From assembly GCA_003279115.1 (NCBI GenBank), contig QCBG01000006.1, positions 1 through 64,000 on the forward strand: a DNA stretch of 64,000 bases, read 5' to 3'. The stretch's first letter is position 1. Each line of letters opens with the position of its first letter. Below are positions 45,357 to 55,673 of the stretch, one piece after another. The notes beneath the pieces are model-generated. The model searched no databases, was not told the origin of the DNA, and saw only the letters and a program-made list of their open reading frames with translations. The position numbers and the translations under genes were made by a program. The stretch is from Prochlorococcus sp. AG-347-E03 (GTDB lineage: Bacteria > Cyanobacteriota > Cyanobacteriia > PCC-6307 > Cyanobiaceae).

Positions 45357-45740
45357 TTACTTTTTATTAAATTGATATTCTTTCAATTTTTCAAGAGTTA
45401 CTGATTCTAAGACTACAATATTAGTTGATTCTAATATGACTTTTGGTGCAAGACCGTCTAATAATGCTTGCTTCCACCTATCAAGACAAATACACCAATG
45501 ATCACCATCCTTTAGTCCTGGGAAGGAATAAATAGGCATGGGAGTAATTAAATCATTACCTTGTGATTTACTATATTTCAGGAAATTATCATCCATCACA
45601 CAACATATGGAATGATTCCCTCCATCATTCTTGTCATAGTTGCAAAATCCATCCCTGAACCACCCTGTCATAGGTGCGCAACTACAAATCTCAATTTTTT
45701 CTCCAAGGACATTTAACTGATTTTGATTATTTATGGTCAT
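45357..45740 (-). CDS. DUF2237 protein
   Basis: The 127-residue protein has LNVLGEKIEICSCAPMTGWF, DGGNHSICCVMDD, FLKYSKSQGNDLITP and GDHWCICLDRWKQALLDGLAP. These conserved Cys and Trp positions are those of DUF2237. Function not known. It follows the Ap4A-phosphorylase-like gene in position but is upstream in transcription. Confidence 0.85.
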   Translation of the reverse strand: MTINNQNQLNVLGEKIEICSCAPMTGWFRDGFCNYDKNDGGNHSICCVMDDNFLKYSKSQGNDLITPMPIYSFPGLKDGDHWCICLDRWKQALLDGLAPKVILESTNIVVLESVTLEKLKEYQFNKK

Positions 45741-45839
45741 AGAATTTTTTAATAATAATAAAACACCAACATTTCTTTAAAAAAGGTTGACGAGTATGGG
45801 GGGTAAGGAGGTAATAATTCTAATAAGGTTTTTTTCATT

Positions 45840-46058
45840 ATGGATTGGGACTTTACTGAAAACATAGCATTTAAAGCTCTTTATGAAGCTTTTAAAGATA
45901 GTGATGAAACTTCTGCATTAGAATTTTTATCTAGTGATGGCGCTTCATATTATCTTGAGTTAACACAGGACGCTGCGGGTGAGGGACTTGATTTAGGTGA
46001 TAATGAAACGATGGAAGAACTTCAAGAAGAAATTATTGAATATTTAGAAAACAACTAA
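45840..46058 (+). CDS. acidic hypothetical protein (72 aa)
   Basis: Strongly acidic protein: MDWDFTENIAFKALYEAFKD, LEFLSSDGASYYLELTQDAA, then LGDNETMEELQEEIIEYLEN. Helical and soluble. It begins with an ATG after an upstream GGTAAGGAGG-like purine run at about 45803. Its stop is 9 nt from the convergent metH. No family recognised. Confidence 0.65.
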   Translation: MDWDFTENIAFKALYEAFKDSDETSALEFLSSDGASYYLELTQDAAGEGLDLGDNETMEELQEEIIEYLENN

Positions 46059-46067
46059 AGATTTAAA

Positions 46068-49000
46068 TTAAGCGCTGAAATATTTAGCTTTTGAGTGCAG
46101 TGAAATGATAGCTGTAGTACTTTGTTCTGGATGAAGTTGTTCAGATTCATCCATGGTCAAGCTTATTCTTTTTGTATCCAACAATGATAATTGTATGTTT
46201 GAATCAGATACTTTTGGACATGCAGGATAACCAAAAGAATATCTAGCGCCTCTATATTTTTGAGCTAGTATTTCTCTATTTTTGTCTGGTTCTTCAGTCC
46301 TAAAACCACATTCAATACGAATTAATGCATGGACATACTCAGCTAGAGCTTCTGCTAATTGCACTGTAAGTCCATGGAATAATAAATAATCGCTATATTT
46401 ATCTTCTTTAAATAATTTTTGAGAATATTCACTAGCAATATCGCCCATAGTTACTGCCTGCATAGGAAATATATCTATCGGTTTATCCTTTTTTAAATCA
46501 CAATAAAAATCAGCTATGCATAAATTATTCCCAGATTTTTGTCTTGGGAAATTAAATTCGGAAATTTTATTTAATGATTTATCATCAAATAAGAAAATAC
46601 TATTATCTTTTCTACCGCATCTGAAATATCCATAAACTGCTTTGGGAGAAATAAGTTTTTTTTCTACAATTGTCTCTAACCACCTATCTAGCAATGGTTT
46701 AGCATATGAATCCAAATAGTTATTGTATTCATCTACGCTTTGGTTTTTTCCTTTTTTTATTTGCCATTGTCCGCTAAATAGAGCTTTTGTATCTAAATAA
46801 AAAATTAACTTATTTAAATCTATATCAATCTCGTTCAAGACTTTCGTTCCCAAAAAAGGGGCTTGAATTGGTTCTTCTTCATTTATAAATTTAGATCTTA
46901 TAAAATTTTCTTTTAAATTTAATTTAGAAGTCTCTATATTTATAGAAATTGATTTTTTAACAGCTTGAGAGTTGGATTTTGATGAAGCTAAATTAATATT
47001 TATACCCTCATTTTTAATGAAACCCTCTGTATTTGACCAATTACCCTTTTTTTTATTATCCATATATTCATTCATAAATTTAAGATCAGTGAACGCGTCT
47101 TTTCCGTACAATATTTTCCCTTTATATATTTTGCTGCAGTCCTCATTTACAAATTTTGGAGTTAAGGCTGCGCCTCCTAATATTACTGGTACACTAATAT
47201 TTTCATTGTTAAATGCTTCTAAATTATCTTTCATAAAAGCAGTTGATTTAACAAGTAATCCACTCATAGCGATGCAATCTGCATTGTGCTTTTTTTGTGC
47301 GTCTATAATTGCTGAAACATCTTGCTTTATTCCAAGATTTATTACGTCATAACCATTATTTGTAAGTATTATGTCTACCAAATTTTTTCCTATATCATGA
47401 ACATCGCCTTTGACAGTAGCAATTAAGAGTTTTCCATTTGATATGTTTTCATCTACAGTTTCCATATATGGTTCTAAAATTGAAACAGCAAATTTCATTG
47501 TTTCTGCTGATTGGAGTACAAATGGCAATTGCATTTGACCTGAACCAAATAAATCTCCTACAACTTTCATCCCATCAAGTAAAAAAGTATTAATTATTTC
47601 AAGAGGTTTATATTTTTTTAACGCTTTATTTAATTGATCCTCTAAACCTATTTTTTCTCCATCAATAATATGATTTTTTAGACTTTCTTCCAGAGTTAGA
47701 TTTTTATTTTCTATAGATGCTTTTTTGAAATCTTGAATAGATAAATCTTGAAAAGCCTTTGTTAATTCTACTAATGGATCATAAATACAAATATCATCTT
47801 CAAATTCTCTTTTGTCATATATCAAATCTAAGCAAAGCTTTTTAGTTTCTTCAGAAATTTTTGATAATGGCAAAATTTTATTTGGTGCGATGATAGCAGA
47901 ATCCAATCCTGCTTTAATGCATTCATCTAAAAATATTGAATTTAGATTAATTCTTGATAATGGTGAAAGACCAAAACTAATGTTTGATATCCCCAGTATG
48001 ATATGAATATCTGGGAAATTTTCACGAATTTTTGATATAGCATTAATTGTTTCTTTAGCGTTTAATCTATCTTCTTCTATCCCAGTAGATATTGGCAGAG
48101 CTAATGGATCAAAAAATAGCTCATAATCTGACAAGCCACATTCTCTAGTTCTATTAAGCGCTCGTTTTACAATATTATATTTTTTATCTGCATTCCTTGC
48201 CATTCCATCTTCATCAATAGTTCCTACAACAAGACCCGAACCATACCCTAAGGCTAAATTTAGTACTTGATCAAATCTTTCATTGCCATCTTCGTAATTG
48301 GTTGAATTTATAATACATTTACCACCAGCTGACTTTAATCCACTTTCCATTTTGTCAGCATCTGTAGAGTCAATCATTAATGGCAAATTTATATTGGTGA
48401 CTAGTCTTGAAGTTATTTCTTTCATATCTTTCACTCCGTCTCTCCCCACATAATCAACATTTACATCAAGAACGTGTGCATTTTCTTTTTGTTGTTGCTT
48501 GGCAATTGAAACTAGTCCATCCCAATCGTCGTTATTTAATAACTCCCTTACCTTTTTAGATCCACTTGCATTTAATCTTTCTCCTACAATCAAGATAGAA
48601 TTGTCCTGTTTGTATGGAACAGAATTATATATTGATGATGCAGAAGGAATATAACCACTTAAATTGTTATTACCAATTTTGTTAGACCTTTCGTTATAAG
48701 TAATTTCATCGATTATTGAAGAAAGATATTTAATATGATCAGGTGTTGTACCACAACATCCACCTATTAATTGAACTTTAAAGTCATATATAAAATTCAT
48801 TAACTGCATCTTCAATTCTATTGGCTTTAATCTGTAGTGAGCAACACCACCAATATTTTCAGGAAGTCCTGCATTGGGAATACAGCTTATAGCGAAAGGA
48901 GAATTTTCAGATAAATATTTAATATGTTCTTTCATTTGTTCTGGACCAGTTGCACAATTCAGACCAAGGATATCTATGTTAAATGGTTCTAATATTGTTA

Positions 49001-49634
49001 ATGCAGAGGCGATGTCAGATCCAACAAGCATAGTACCTGTTGTTTCCATTGTTATTGATACCATTATTGGTATATCTATATTTTTACTATCAAGTACTTC
49101 TTTAGAAGCTAATAAGGCAGATTTAATTTGTAATACATCTTGACAAGTTTCAATTAAAAGAAGATCAACTCCTCCATCTGTAAGACCATATATTTGTTCT
49201 TTATATGATTGCTTTAATTCATCAAAATCTATATGCCCTAACGTGGGTAATTTAGTAGTTGGTCCAATTGAGCCAGCAACAAACCTTGGCTTATCTACTG
49301 ATCCATATTTGGCAGCAGCCTTTTTGGCTATTAATGCAGCATTTTTATTTATCTCATATGCCTTATCCGCAATATCATATTCATCAAGAACTATTGATGA
49401 GGCTCCAAAAGTATTAGTTTCTATAACATGACAACCTGCTGCTAAGAATGAATTATGAACCTTTTCAACGACCTGTGGTGAGGATAAAACAAGGTTTTCA
49501 TTACAACCCTCTAATTCTTTTCCTCCAAAGTCGTCGGCAGTAAGATTTAAGTTCTGAAAAGATGTTCCAGTACCCCCGTCAAAAATTATTAATGGCTTCT
49601 CATCTCTATTTAAATAGGTTCTGAAAGATTCCAT
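46068..49634 (-). CDS. metH: cobalamin-dependent methionine synthase
   Basis: MetH moves a methyl group from methyltetrahydrofolate to homocysteine through B12. The 1188-residue protein has all modules. The homocysteine domain carries zinc cysteines (LNCATGP, GGCCGTTPDH). The pterin domain has ERLNASGSKK and DVNVDYVGRDG. The cobalamin domain has DVHDIGKNLVDIIL, where His is the cobalt ligand. The C-terminal AdoMet reactivation domain has GARYSFGYPACP. It depends on the B12 route that includes cobN and cobU here. Confidence 0.97.
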   Translation of the reverse strand: MESFRTYLNRDEKPLIIFDGGTGTSFQNLNLTADDFGGKELEGCNENLVLSSPQVVEKVHNSFLAAGCHVIETNTFGASSIVLDEYDIADKAYEINKNAALIAKKAAAKYGSVDKPRFVAGSIGPTTKLPTLGHIDFDELKQSYKEQIYGLTDGGVDLLLIETCQDVLQIKSALLASKEVLDSKNIDIPIMVSITMETTGTMLVGSDIASALTILEPFNIDILGLNCATGPEQMKEHIKYLSENSPFAISCIPNAGLPENIGGVAHYRLKPIELKMQLMNFIYDFKVQLIGGCCGTTPDHIKYLSSIIDEITYNERSNKIGNNNLSGYIPSASSIYNSVPYKQDNSILIVGERLNASGSKKVRELLNNDDWDGLVSIAKQQQKENAHVLDVNVDYVGRDGVKDMKEITSRLVTNINLPLMIDSTDADKMESGLKSAGGKCIINSTNYEDGNERFDQVLNLALGYGSGLVVGTIDEDGMARNADKKYNIVKRALNRTRECGLSDYELFFDPLALPISTGIEEDRLNAKETINAISKIRENFPDIHIILGISNISFGLSPLSRINLNSIFLDECIKAGLDSAIIAPNKILPLSKISEETKKLCLDLIYDKREFEDDICIYDPLVELTKAFQDLSIQDFKKASIENKNLTLEESLKNHIIDGEKIGLEDQLNKALKKYKPLEIINTFLLDGMKVVGDLFGSGQMQLPFVLQSAETMKFAVSILEPYMETVDENISNGKLLIATVKGDVHDIGKNLVDIILTNNGYDVINLGIKQDVSAIIDAQKKHNADCIAMSGLLVKSTAFMKDNLEAFNNENISVPVILGGAALTPKFVNEDCSKIYKGKILYGKDAFTDLKFMNEYMDNKKKGNWSNTEGFIKNEGININLASSKSNSQAVKKSISINIETSKLNLKENFIRSKFINEEEPIQAPFLGTKVLNEIDIDLNKLIFYLDTKALFSGQWQIKKGKNQSVDEYNNYLDSYAKPLLDRWLETIVEKKLISPKAVYGYFRCGRKDNSIFLFDDKSLNKISEFNFPRQKSGNNLCIADFYCDLKKDKPIDIFPMQAVTMGDIASEYSQKLFKEDKYSDYLLFHGLTVQLAEALAEYVHALIRIECGFRTEEPDKNREILAQKYRGARYSFGYPACPKVSDSNIQLSLLDTKRISLTMDESEQLHPEQSTTAIISLHSKAKYFSA

Positions 49635-49652
49635 TTTTAGGTAAAAATTAAT

Positions 49653-50573
49653 TTATTTTAGAGAAATTCTTGTTACCCAATTATCATAGTCTTGAGAACG
49701 ACCTTCTGTTATTTCTATAAGCTTACTTTTTAATTTATTCATTATTGGTCTTTCACCATTTAATTCACTTGATTCAATTTTTTTAACTGGTGTAATTTTT
49801 GCTGCTGTACCAGTTAGAAAAACTTCATCTGCTATTAATAATTCTGTTTTATCAACAGGCCTTTCAATTACATTTATTCCAAAAGATTTTGCTAATTCAA
49901 TTACACTAGCTCTAGTAATCCCCTCAAGGATATCTTGATCAACACCAGGAGTGATTAAGTCTCCATTTCTTACAATAAATAAATTCATACCACTAGCTTC
50001 GCTTACCTTACCACTTGAATTTAATAACAATGCTTCATCAAAACCCGATAAACTAGCTTCTGTTTTAGCTAAAGAACTAGTAATATAAGCCCCACTTATT
50101 TTTCCTCTTAATGGGAGAGATCTATCTTCTTGTCTAGTCCAGCTACTCATTCTACAAGAAACTCCATCTGGGGATAGATAATCTCCTAGTTCAATACAAT
50201 ACATAAAGAAATCTGTTTCAATATTGTGTAACCTTGGAGCTATACCTAAATCGCTTGTATATACGAATGGTCTAATATAAATAGGTTTTTCTGGCTTATT
50301 TCTTTTTATAACTTCCTCTAAGGCTTTAAAAATATATTCTTCAGAAATATCAGTTAAAAGTAATTTTGCACTTTGAGATAATCTTTTTATGTGTTTATCA
50401 GTTCTAAATAAAAGGAATTCTTCTTTATTTGTAGGGTTAGGTATCGCTCGCATTCCTCCAAATGCAGCAGTACCATAATGTAGTGCGTGAGTAGCTATTG
50501 ATATTTTTGCTTCTTTAAATGGAATACATTTACCTTCGAACCAGGCGTATGGAAGAAATTCATGCATATTCAA
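49653..50573 (-). CDS. ilvE: branched-chain amino acid aminotransferase
   Basis: IlvE transaminates the last step of Leu, Ile and Val synthesis. The 306-residue fold-type IV PLP enzyme has GTAAFGGMRAI, IYIRPFVYTSD, the PLP Lys region GKISGAYITSSLAKTEA, SGKVSEASGMNLF, and EVFLTGTAAKITPV. It lies 18 nt before metH, so the two may be cotranscribed; it is divergent from cobN. Confidence 0.95.
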   Translation of the reverse strand: MNMHEFLPYAWFEGKCIPFKEAKISIATHALHYGTAAFGGMRAIPNPTNKEEFLLFRTDKHIKRLSQSAKLLLTDISEEYIFKALEEVIKRNKPEKPIYIRPFVYTSDLGIAPRLHNIETDFFMYCIELGDYLSPDGVSCRMSSWTRQEDRSLPLRGKISGAYITSSLAKTEASLSGFDEALLLNSSGKVSEASGMNLFIVRNGDLITPGVDQDILEGITRASVIELAKSFGINVIERPVDKTELLIADEVFLTGTAAKITPVKKIESSELNGERPIMNKLKSKLIEITEGRSQDYDNWVTRISLK

Positions 50574-50639
50574 TTTATTTAATTAAGGTAAACTTGTTTT
50601 AACCTACTTACGTATTCTAAACCTTATTTATATATAAAA

Positions 50640-53600
50640 ATGCACAGGACATTAAATATAGCAGGAAATGAAAAGAATAATGATGATTTAATTGAGCAAC
50701 CAGCGGCAGATTTTATTTTTATAACAAGTGTTAAAGCTGATTTAAATCTCATATCTAACTTATTGTTAGAAAAGGAATTTGCTTCATTAAAAAATAATAT
50801 AAGAGCTTTAGAAATTTCTAATTTAAATTCCTCAGCTCAAATAGATAATTATTTATTAAAAACAATTAATTATGCAAAAGTTGTCATACTAAGAATTTTT
50901 GGAGATAAAGGTACATGGAACTATGGAATTGAACAACTTTTATATTGGCAAGCAGTCAATAAAAAAAGAAAGTTAGTAATCCTATCAGGTACCGTTGATC
51001 AGGAAGTTTCCTTAAGTGAAATAAGTAGTATAGACAAAAATATTGCATTAAATATTTCTAGATTACTAAGATCGGGAGGAATGGACAATTATAGAAAATT
51101 TCTTAATTGTTTAAATTATCTAAAGGTAAATGAAACATTAATTCCTGATGAGTTTTTGAATATTAGTTTTTATGCAGATCCTTATTTATATGATTGGAAA
51201 ATTGAAAAAGGCGAAAAAATAGGAATAATATCCTATAAATCACTTTTTTTGGCTAATGAAATTGAAGTAAATGAAAAACTTAACTTGCAGTTACGAAGAT
51301 GCGGACTATCGCCTAAAACGTTATTTATTTCCACACTAAAAGATCATATTATTCAAAAGAAATTAATAGATATTTTTAAAAAGGAAGATATTAAATTAAT
51401 AATTACCACAACTTCATTTTCTTCATCTCAAATCAAAAAAAACGAATTAATTGAAAATTCTACAAATATTTTTACTTCTCTTAAAATTCCAATTTTACAG
51501 CTTCTCTCTTCAAATAGATCAAGAAAAAATTGGTTAAATTCATCCATTGGAATGAATTCATCTGATTTATTAATGCAAATAATTATACCTGAATTTGATG
51601 GAAGGATTACTACTTGTCCTTCAGCATTTAAAGAAATAATTTCTGAAAAAAATACACTTTACAGTGAAATAACCAGTTACAAAGCTGATCAAGTAGGTAT
51701 TAAATGGATTTCAAAATTCGCAACAAATTATGTGAAACTTCAAAAACTTAATAATTTTGATAAAAAAATTTGTTTAATAATTAGTAATTATCCAGTAAGG
51801 AATGGAAGAATCGGTAATGGTGTTGGTCTTAATACACCATCTTCGATAATAAATATTCTTAACTGGTTAAAAGAAGAAGGTTATGATCTTGGATCTTGTA
51901 ATTATCCTCAAGATTCTTCGGAGTTAATGTCAATACTTATAAAAACTAGAACTAACGATCTTGAATCTCAAAATAATAAACCATTAGATTACTTACCACT
52001 TAGTGAATATTTAAAATATTGGAATAATTTAGAACTTGAACCAAAAAATATTATTGTTAACCGTTGGGGCAAACCATCAGAAGCTATCGATCTTAATAAT
52101 GAAGGCTTCTCAATAAATGGTATTAGATTTGGAAAAATAACATTATTGATTCAACCTCAACGAGGTTATGACGTTTTCACTGATAGAGATATTCATTCTC
52201 CCGATCTTCCACCTCCCCATAGATATTTAGCACAATATTTTTGGATTGAAAAAGTTTTTAACGCAAATGCTATTTGCCATATTGGTAAACATGGGACTGT
52301 TGAATGGTTACCTGGTAAATCTATAGGTCTCAGTAATAAATGTTTTCCAAATATTATTTGTCCAGCAATACCAAACATATATCCTTTTATCGTAAATGAT
52401 CCTGGAGAAGGATCCCAAGCTAAAAGAAGAACTGCTGCAACAATTATTGATCATTTAACCCCTCCTTTAGATAGGTCAGAATTATATGGAAAATATTCAA
52501 TATTAGAAAATTATTTAGACGAATATTTTGAAGCGAAATTATTAAATTCTAATCGGATAGAAATTATAGAAAAATCCATTTTTGAATTAATTAAAAAAGA
52601 TTTTAACGAAATCACTTTAAATAATAAAAATAATCAAATTGAAGAGATTGATTCTTTTCTTTGCAAAATTAAAGAATCTCAAATTAGGACAGGTTTGCAT
52701 ATTTTTGGTAATAGGCAGGATGACATTAATGAAATAAATTTATTCTTGTGTATCGCTAGAGTGCCAAATGCCAATCGAATTGGGATTGTTCAATATATAG
52801 CAAAACATTTAAAACTAGATTTGGATCCTTGGACAAATAAATATGATCAAAAGTTAAGTGAAAAGGATAAAAAAATATTATTGACTTTTTCCAACAAAAA
52901 CATTTTAAACTTTAGAATGGCTATTGATTTTTTAGAACAACAAGCAAAGTATTTAATATATTTGTTTTTTTACAAAAACAATACCAATATAAAAAATCTA
53001 GAAAAATATAAAAATCAGAAAATAATAGACTATTTCTTTAATGAAAAAAAACATAATAAGTATTTTTTATTATTAAAAAAAGAGATTCTATATCCAATCA
53101 TTAATTCTTCATATAATGAGAAATTATCATTTATTAATTCATTAAATGGACAATATGTAAAAAGTGGTCCATCTGGAGCTCCTACGAGAGGTAAAACTGA
53201 AGCTTTACCCACTGGTAAAAATTTCTTTTCAGTTGATTCAAGAGGACTGCCAACTGAATCAGCATGGAGTGTTGGTTGTCAATCCGCTTCACAAATACTT
53301 GATTTATACAAACAAGATAATGGAGAAGATTTAAAAAATATAGCAATATCTGTATGGGCAACATCCACTATGAGAAATGGTGGTGAAGACATTTGTCAAA
53401 TACTATATTTATTAGGAGTACAGCCTGTTTGGGATGGGCCTTCAAGAAGAGTAGTAGATCTAGAAATCATTCCTTTATCTGTTCTCGAAAGACCAAGGGT
53501 TGATGTTACTTTAAGGATTTCGGGAATGTTTAGAGATGCATTTCCACAGTTAGTTAAATTAACTTCTAAAGCAATAAATCTTGTTTCTAATCTTAATGAG

Positions 53601-54377
53601 GATGATCAATTTAATCCTCTTGCTGGGTCATCAAGGGATGGTGATTCAATTAATCGTATATTTGGGTCAGGGCCAGGTTCATATGGAGCTGGTCTGCAAG
53701 AACTAATTTCAAATTCTAATTGGGAAAATATTGATGATTTTGGAGAATCTTTTCTTAATTGGAGTAAGTGGATTTACGGTGATAATCTTGAACCTATAGA
53801 GGATAAAAAATCATTAGAAAATGCTCTTAAAAATGTGCAGTTAGTTGTTCATAACCAAGATAATAAGGAACATGATATTTTAGATTCTGATGATTATTAT
53901 CAGTTTCAGGGTGGATTATCTTCAGCAGTAAAAAAATTGAGCGGTAAATTACCTGAAATGTATCATGGTGATTTATCAAAATTTGGATTATCTAAAATTT
54001 CAAAATTACAAGATGAAATTAATAAAGTTGTTATATCAAGAATACTTAACCCTAAATGGATAAATGGAATGAAGGATAATGGTTATAAAGGAGCGTTTGA
54101 ATTTTCAGCTACACTAGATTACTTATATGCTTTTGATGCTTCTACTGAAGTAGTCTCAGATTGGTGTTATGAGGAAGTTTATAAATCATGGTTATGTGAT
54201 CTAGATCTTAGGAATTTCTTTCTAGAGAATAATCCATGGGCTTTAAGAGATATTGCACAAAGATTACTTGAAATTGTCAATAGAAAAATGTGGAATAATT
54301 GTTCATCAGATGTCATTGAAAATTTAAAGAATATAATTATTAATACTGATTCAGTAATTGAAAAAAACGAATTCTGA
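50640..54377 (+). CDS. cobN: cobaltochelatase subunit CobN
   Basis: CobN is the large subunit that binds hydrogenobyrinic acid a,c-diamide or a related corrin for cobalt insertion. The 1245-residue protein has FDGRITTCP, RGYDVFTDRDIHSPDLPPPH, HIGKHGTVEWLPGKSIGLS, the GPSGAPTRGKTEALPTGKN loop and RISGMFRDAFPQ. These loops align with ChlH, but the His/Lys content fits CobN. No cobS/cobT is in the window; cyanobacteria are thought to borrow ChlI/ChlD. Confidence 0.95.
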   Translation: MHRTLNIAGNEKNNDDLIEQPAADFIFITSVKADLNLISNLLLEKEFASLKNNIRALEISNLNSSAQIDNYLLKTINYAKVVILRIFGDKGTWNYGIEQLLYWQAVNKKRKLVILSGTVDQEVSLSEISSIDKNIALNISRLLRSGGMDNYRKFLNCLNYLKVNETLIPDEFLNISFYADPYLYDWKIEKGEKIGIISYKSLFLANEIEVNEKLNLQLRRCGLSPKTLFISTLKDHIIQKKLIDIFKKEDIKLIITTTSFSSSQIKKNELIENSTNIFTSLKIPILQLLSSNRSRKNWLNSSIGMNSSDLLMQIIIPEFDGRITTCPSAFKEIISEKNTLYSEITSYKADQVGIKWISKFATNYVKLQKLNNFDKKICLIISNYPVRNGRIGNGVGLNTPSSIINILNWLKEEGYDLGSCNYPQDSSELMSILIKTRTNDLESQNNKPLDYLPLSEYLKYWNNLELEPKNIIVNRWGKPSEAIDLNNEGFSINGIRFGKITLLIQPQRGYDVFTDRDIHSPDLPPPHRYLAQYFWIEKVFNANAICHIGKHGTVEWLPGKSIGLSNKCFPNIICPAIPNIYPFIVNDPGEGSQAKRRTAATIIDHLTPPLDRSELYGKYSILENYLDEYFEAKLLNSNRIEIIEKSIFELIKKDFNEITLNNKNNQIEEIDSFLCKIKESQIRTGLHIFGNRQDDINEINLFLCIARVPNANRIGIVQYIAKHLKLDLDPWTNKYDQKLSEKDKKILLTFSNKNILNFRMAIDFLEQQAKYLIYLFFYKNNTNIKNLEKYKNQKIIDYFFNEKKHNKYFLLLKKEILYPIINSSYNEKLSFINSLNGQYVKSGPSGAPTRGKTEALPTGKNFFSVDSRGLPTESAWSVGCQSASQILDLYKQDNGEDLKNIAISVWATSTMRNGGEDICQILYLLGVQPVWDGPSRRVVDLEIIPLSVLERPRVDVTLRISGMFRDAFPQLVKLTSKAINLVSNLNEDDQFNPLAGSSRDGDSINRIFGSGPGSYGAGLQELISNSNWENIDDFGESFLNWSKWIYGDNLEPIEDKKSLENALKNVQLVVHNQDNKEHDILDSDDYYQFQGGLSSAVKKLSGKLPEMYHGDLSKFGLSKISKLQDEINKVVISRILNPKWINGMKDNGYKGAFEFSATLDYLYAFDASTEVVSDWCYEEVYKSWLCDLDLRNFFLENNPWALRDIAQRLLEIVNRKMWNNCSSDVIENLKNIIINTDSVIEKNEF

Positions 54378-54378
54378 A

Positions 54379-55026
54379 TTATCTACCTAATAGCGAAAGT
54401 CCATGACTATCTGTTCCGCATGTTTTTAGCATTGAATATTTATCTGCTAATTTATCTATTTCTGAACAAACAAATAAACTAGGATTCCATACTTCATTAA
54501 GTTCATAGTCGTACCAAACCTCTATTCCATCAATACCTTGTATTTTGGCCTCTGGAATTAATTTATAAAAGGGGATCCTGTATCTCGCTGGGTGTGCAAG
54601 AAATGATAAACCACCAGCTAAATTTATTGCTTTAATAACTGATTTAATATTTAAATCATTACCTATTGGAGACTCTCCAAGGATGTAGGGATTTAGGTAT
54701 TTACTTTTTATATCTATTCCCAATCCAATTACATGTACTAAACATCCAAGAATCAAACAATTAATTTCTATTCCCGAAATTAATGTAAAAGAATCTTTAG
54801 GATAATTTTTGAGTATATTATTTTTTTTTATATATTCATGAGCTTTAATTGTATGATGATCGGTTATTGATAAAAATTTCAAGTTATTTTTATAAGCTTG
54901 TTCTAAAAGTTCATATGGTTCTAGACTTCCATCACTAAATTTTGTATGACAGTGAAAATTAATATTTTTAGGGCAACTATTTTTATTAATATTGGAGGTT
55001 AATTTTACTAAGTCTTCCCTATTCAT
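54379..55026 (-). CDS. PHP-domain metallohydrolase
   Basis: The 215-residue protein has the PHP metal ligands in order: NFHCHTKFSDGSLEP, LSITDHHTIKAHEY, SGIEINC, LAHPARYRI and CGTDSHG. This resembles the TrpH/RNase AM group, which removes nucleotides from RNA 5' ends or hydrolyses 3',5'-bisnucleotides. The substrate here is unknown. It overlaps hemJ by 8 nt. Confidence 0.85.
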   Translation of the reverse strand: MNREDLVKLTSNINKNSCPKNINFHCHTKFSDGSLEPYELLEQAYKNNLKFLSITDHHTIKAHEYIKKNNILKNYPKDSFTLISGIEINCLILGCLVHVIGLGIDIKSKYLNPYILGESPIGNDLNIKSVIKAINLAGGLSFLAHPARYRIPFYKLIPEAKIQGIDGIEVWYDYELNEVWNPSLFVCSEIDKLADKYSMLKTCGTDSHGLSLLGR

Positions 55027-55585
55027 TACTTAATGAATTCTCATTTTTCTTTCTAATCTTTGCATATAATTGTATTGAAGCCAACATGAAAATAATTAGT
55101 CCAACTACGCTCCATGTAGCAACACTAGTTGGAAAATTATTTTTAAAAATAACTAAAAGTACAATTATAAATAATAATAATGTAGGCAATTCATTTAATA
55201 ATCTAAGGTTTTTTGCTGACATGGTTGAAGTACCATTTTGTAATGAATACATTATTTTGTAACAGTAAGAATGATAAATTACTAATCCTAAAACAAAAGA
55301 AATTTTAATTTGTAACCACTTCTCACTTAACCAACTTGGTTGCATAATTACCATGCATATAGCCATACTTAAAGCTAATATCATCCCAGGTGTTGTGATT
55401 ATATTCGCCAGCCTTTTTTCCATCAAGGTGTATTGTTTATTAAAGGCAATTTTTAATGCATTATCCATGTTTTTAGATTCTTCATGATATATGAAAAGTC
55501 TTACTAAATAAAAAAGGCCCGCAAACCAAACGATTACACCAATAATGTGAAGTGATTTAAACCAGAGATATGCTTCAGCTGCCAA
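55019..55585 (-). CDS. hemJ: protoporphyrinogen IX oxidase HemJ
   Basis: HemJ oxidises protoporphyrinogen IX to protoporphyrin IX, feeding haem and chlorophyll. The 188-residue membrane protein has the family His13 in WFKSLHIIGVIVWFAGLFYL, VRLFIYHEE, KISFVLGLVIYHSYCYKI, and LNELPTLLLFIIVLLVIF. Four to five membrane helices. Supplies the substrate of ChlH, encoded at the other end of the window. Confidence 0.92.
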   Translation of the reverse strand: MAAEAYLWFKSLHIIGVIVWFAGLFYLVRLFIYHEESKNMDNALKIAFNKQYTLMEKRLANIITTPGMILALSMAICMVIMQPSWLSEKWLQIKISFVLGLVIYHSYCYKIMYSLQNGTSTMSAKNLRLLNELPTLLLFIIVLLVIFKNNFPTSVATWSVVGLIIFMLASIQLYAKIRKKNENSLSNE

Positions 55586-55673
55586 ATTACTAGATTAATT
55601 TAAAAATATATATTTTTAATATAGTTATATTTAACAGTATCAAGAAATCTATTTTTCAAAAATTAATTAATAT

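Noticed and set aside
50574-50639. Cobalamin riboswitch before cobN or ilvE/metH
   Set aside because: The divergent gap is only 66 nt of AT-rich sequence, too short for the known fold, and no B12-box-like sequence is seen.
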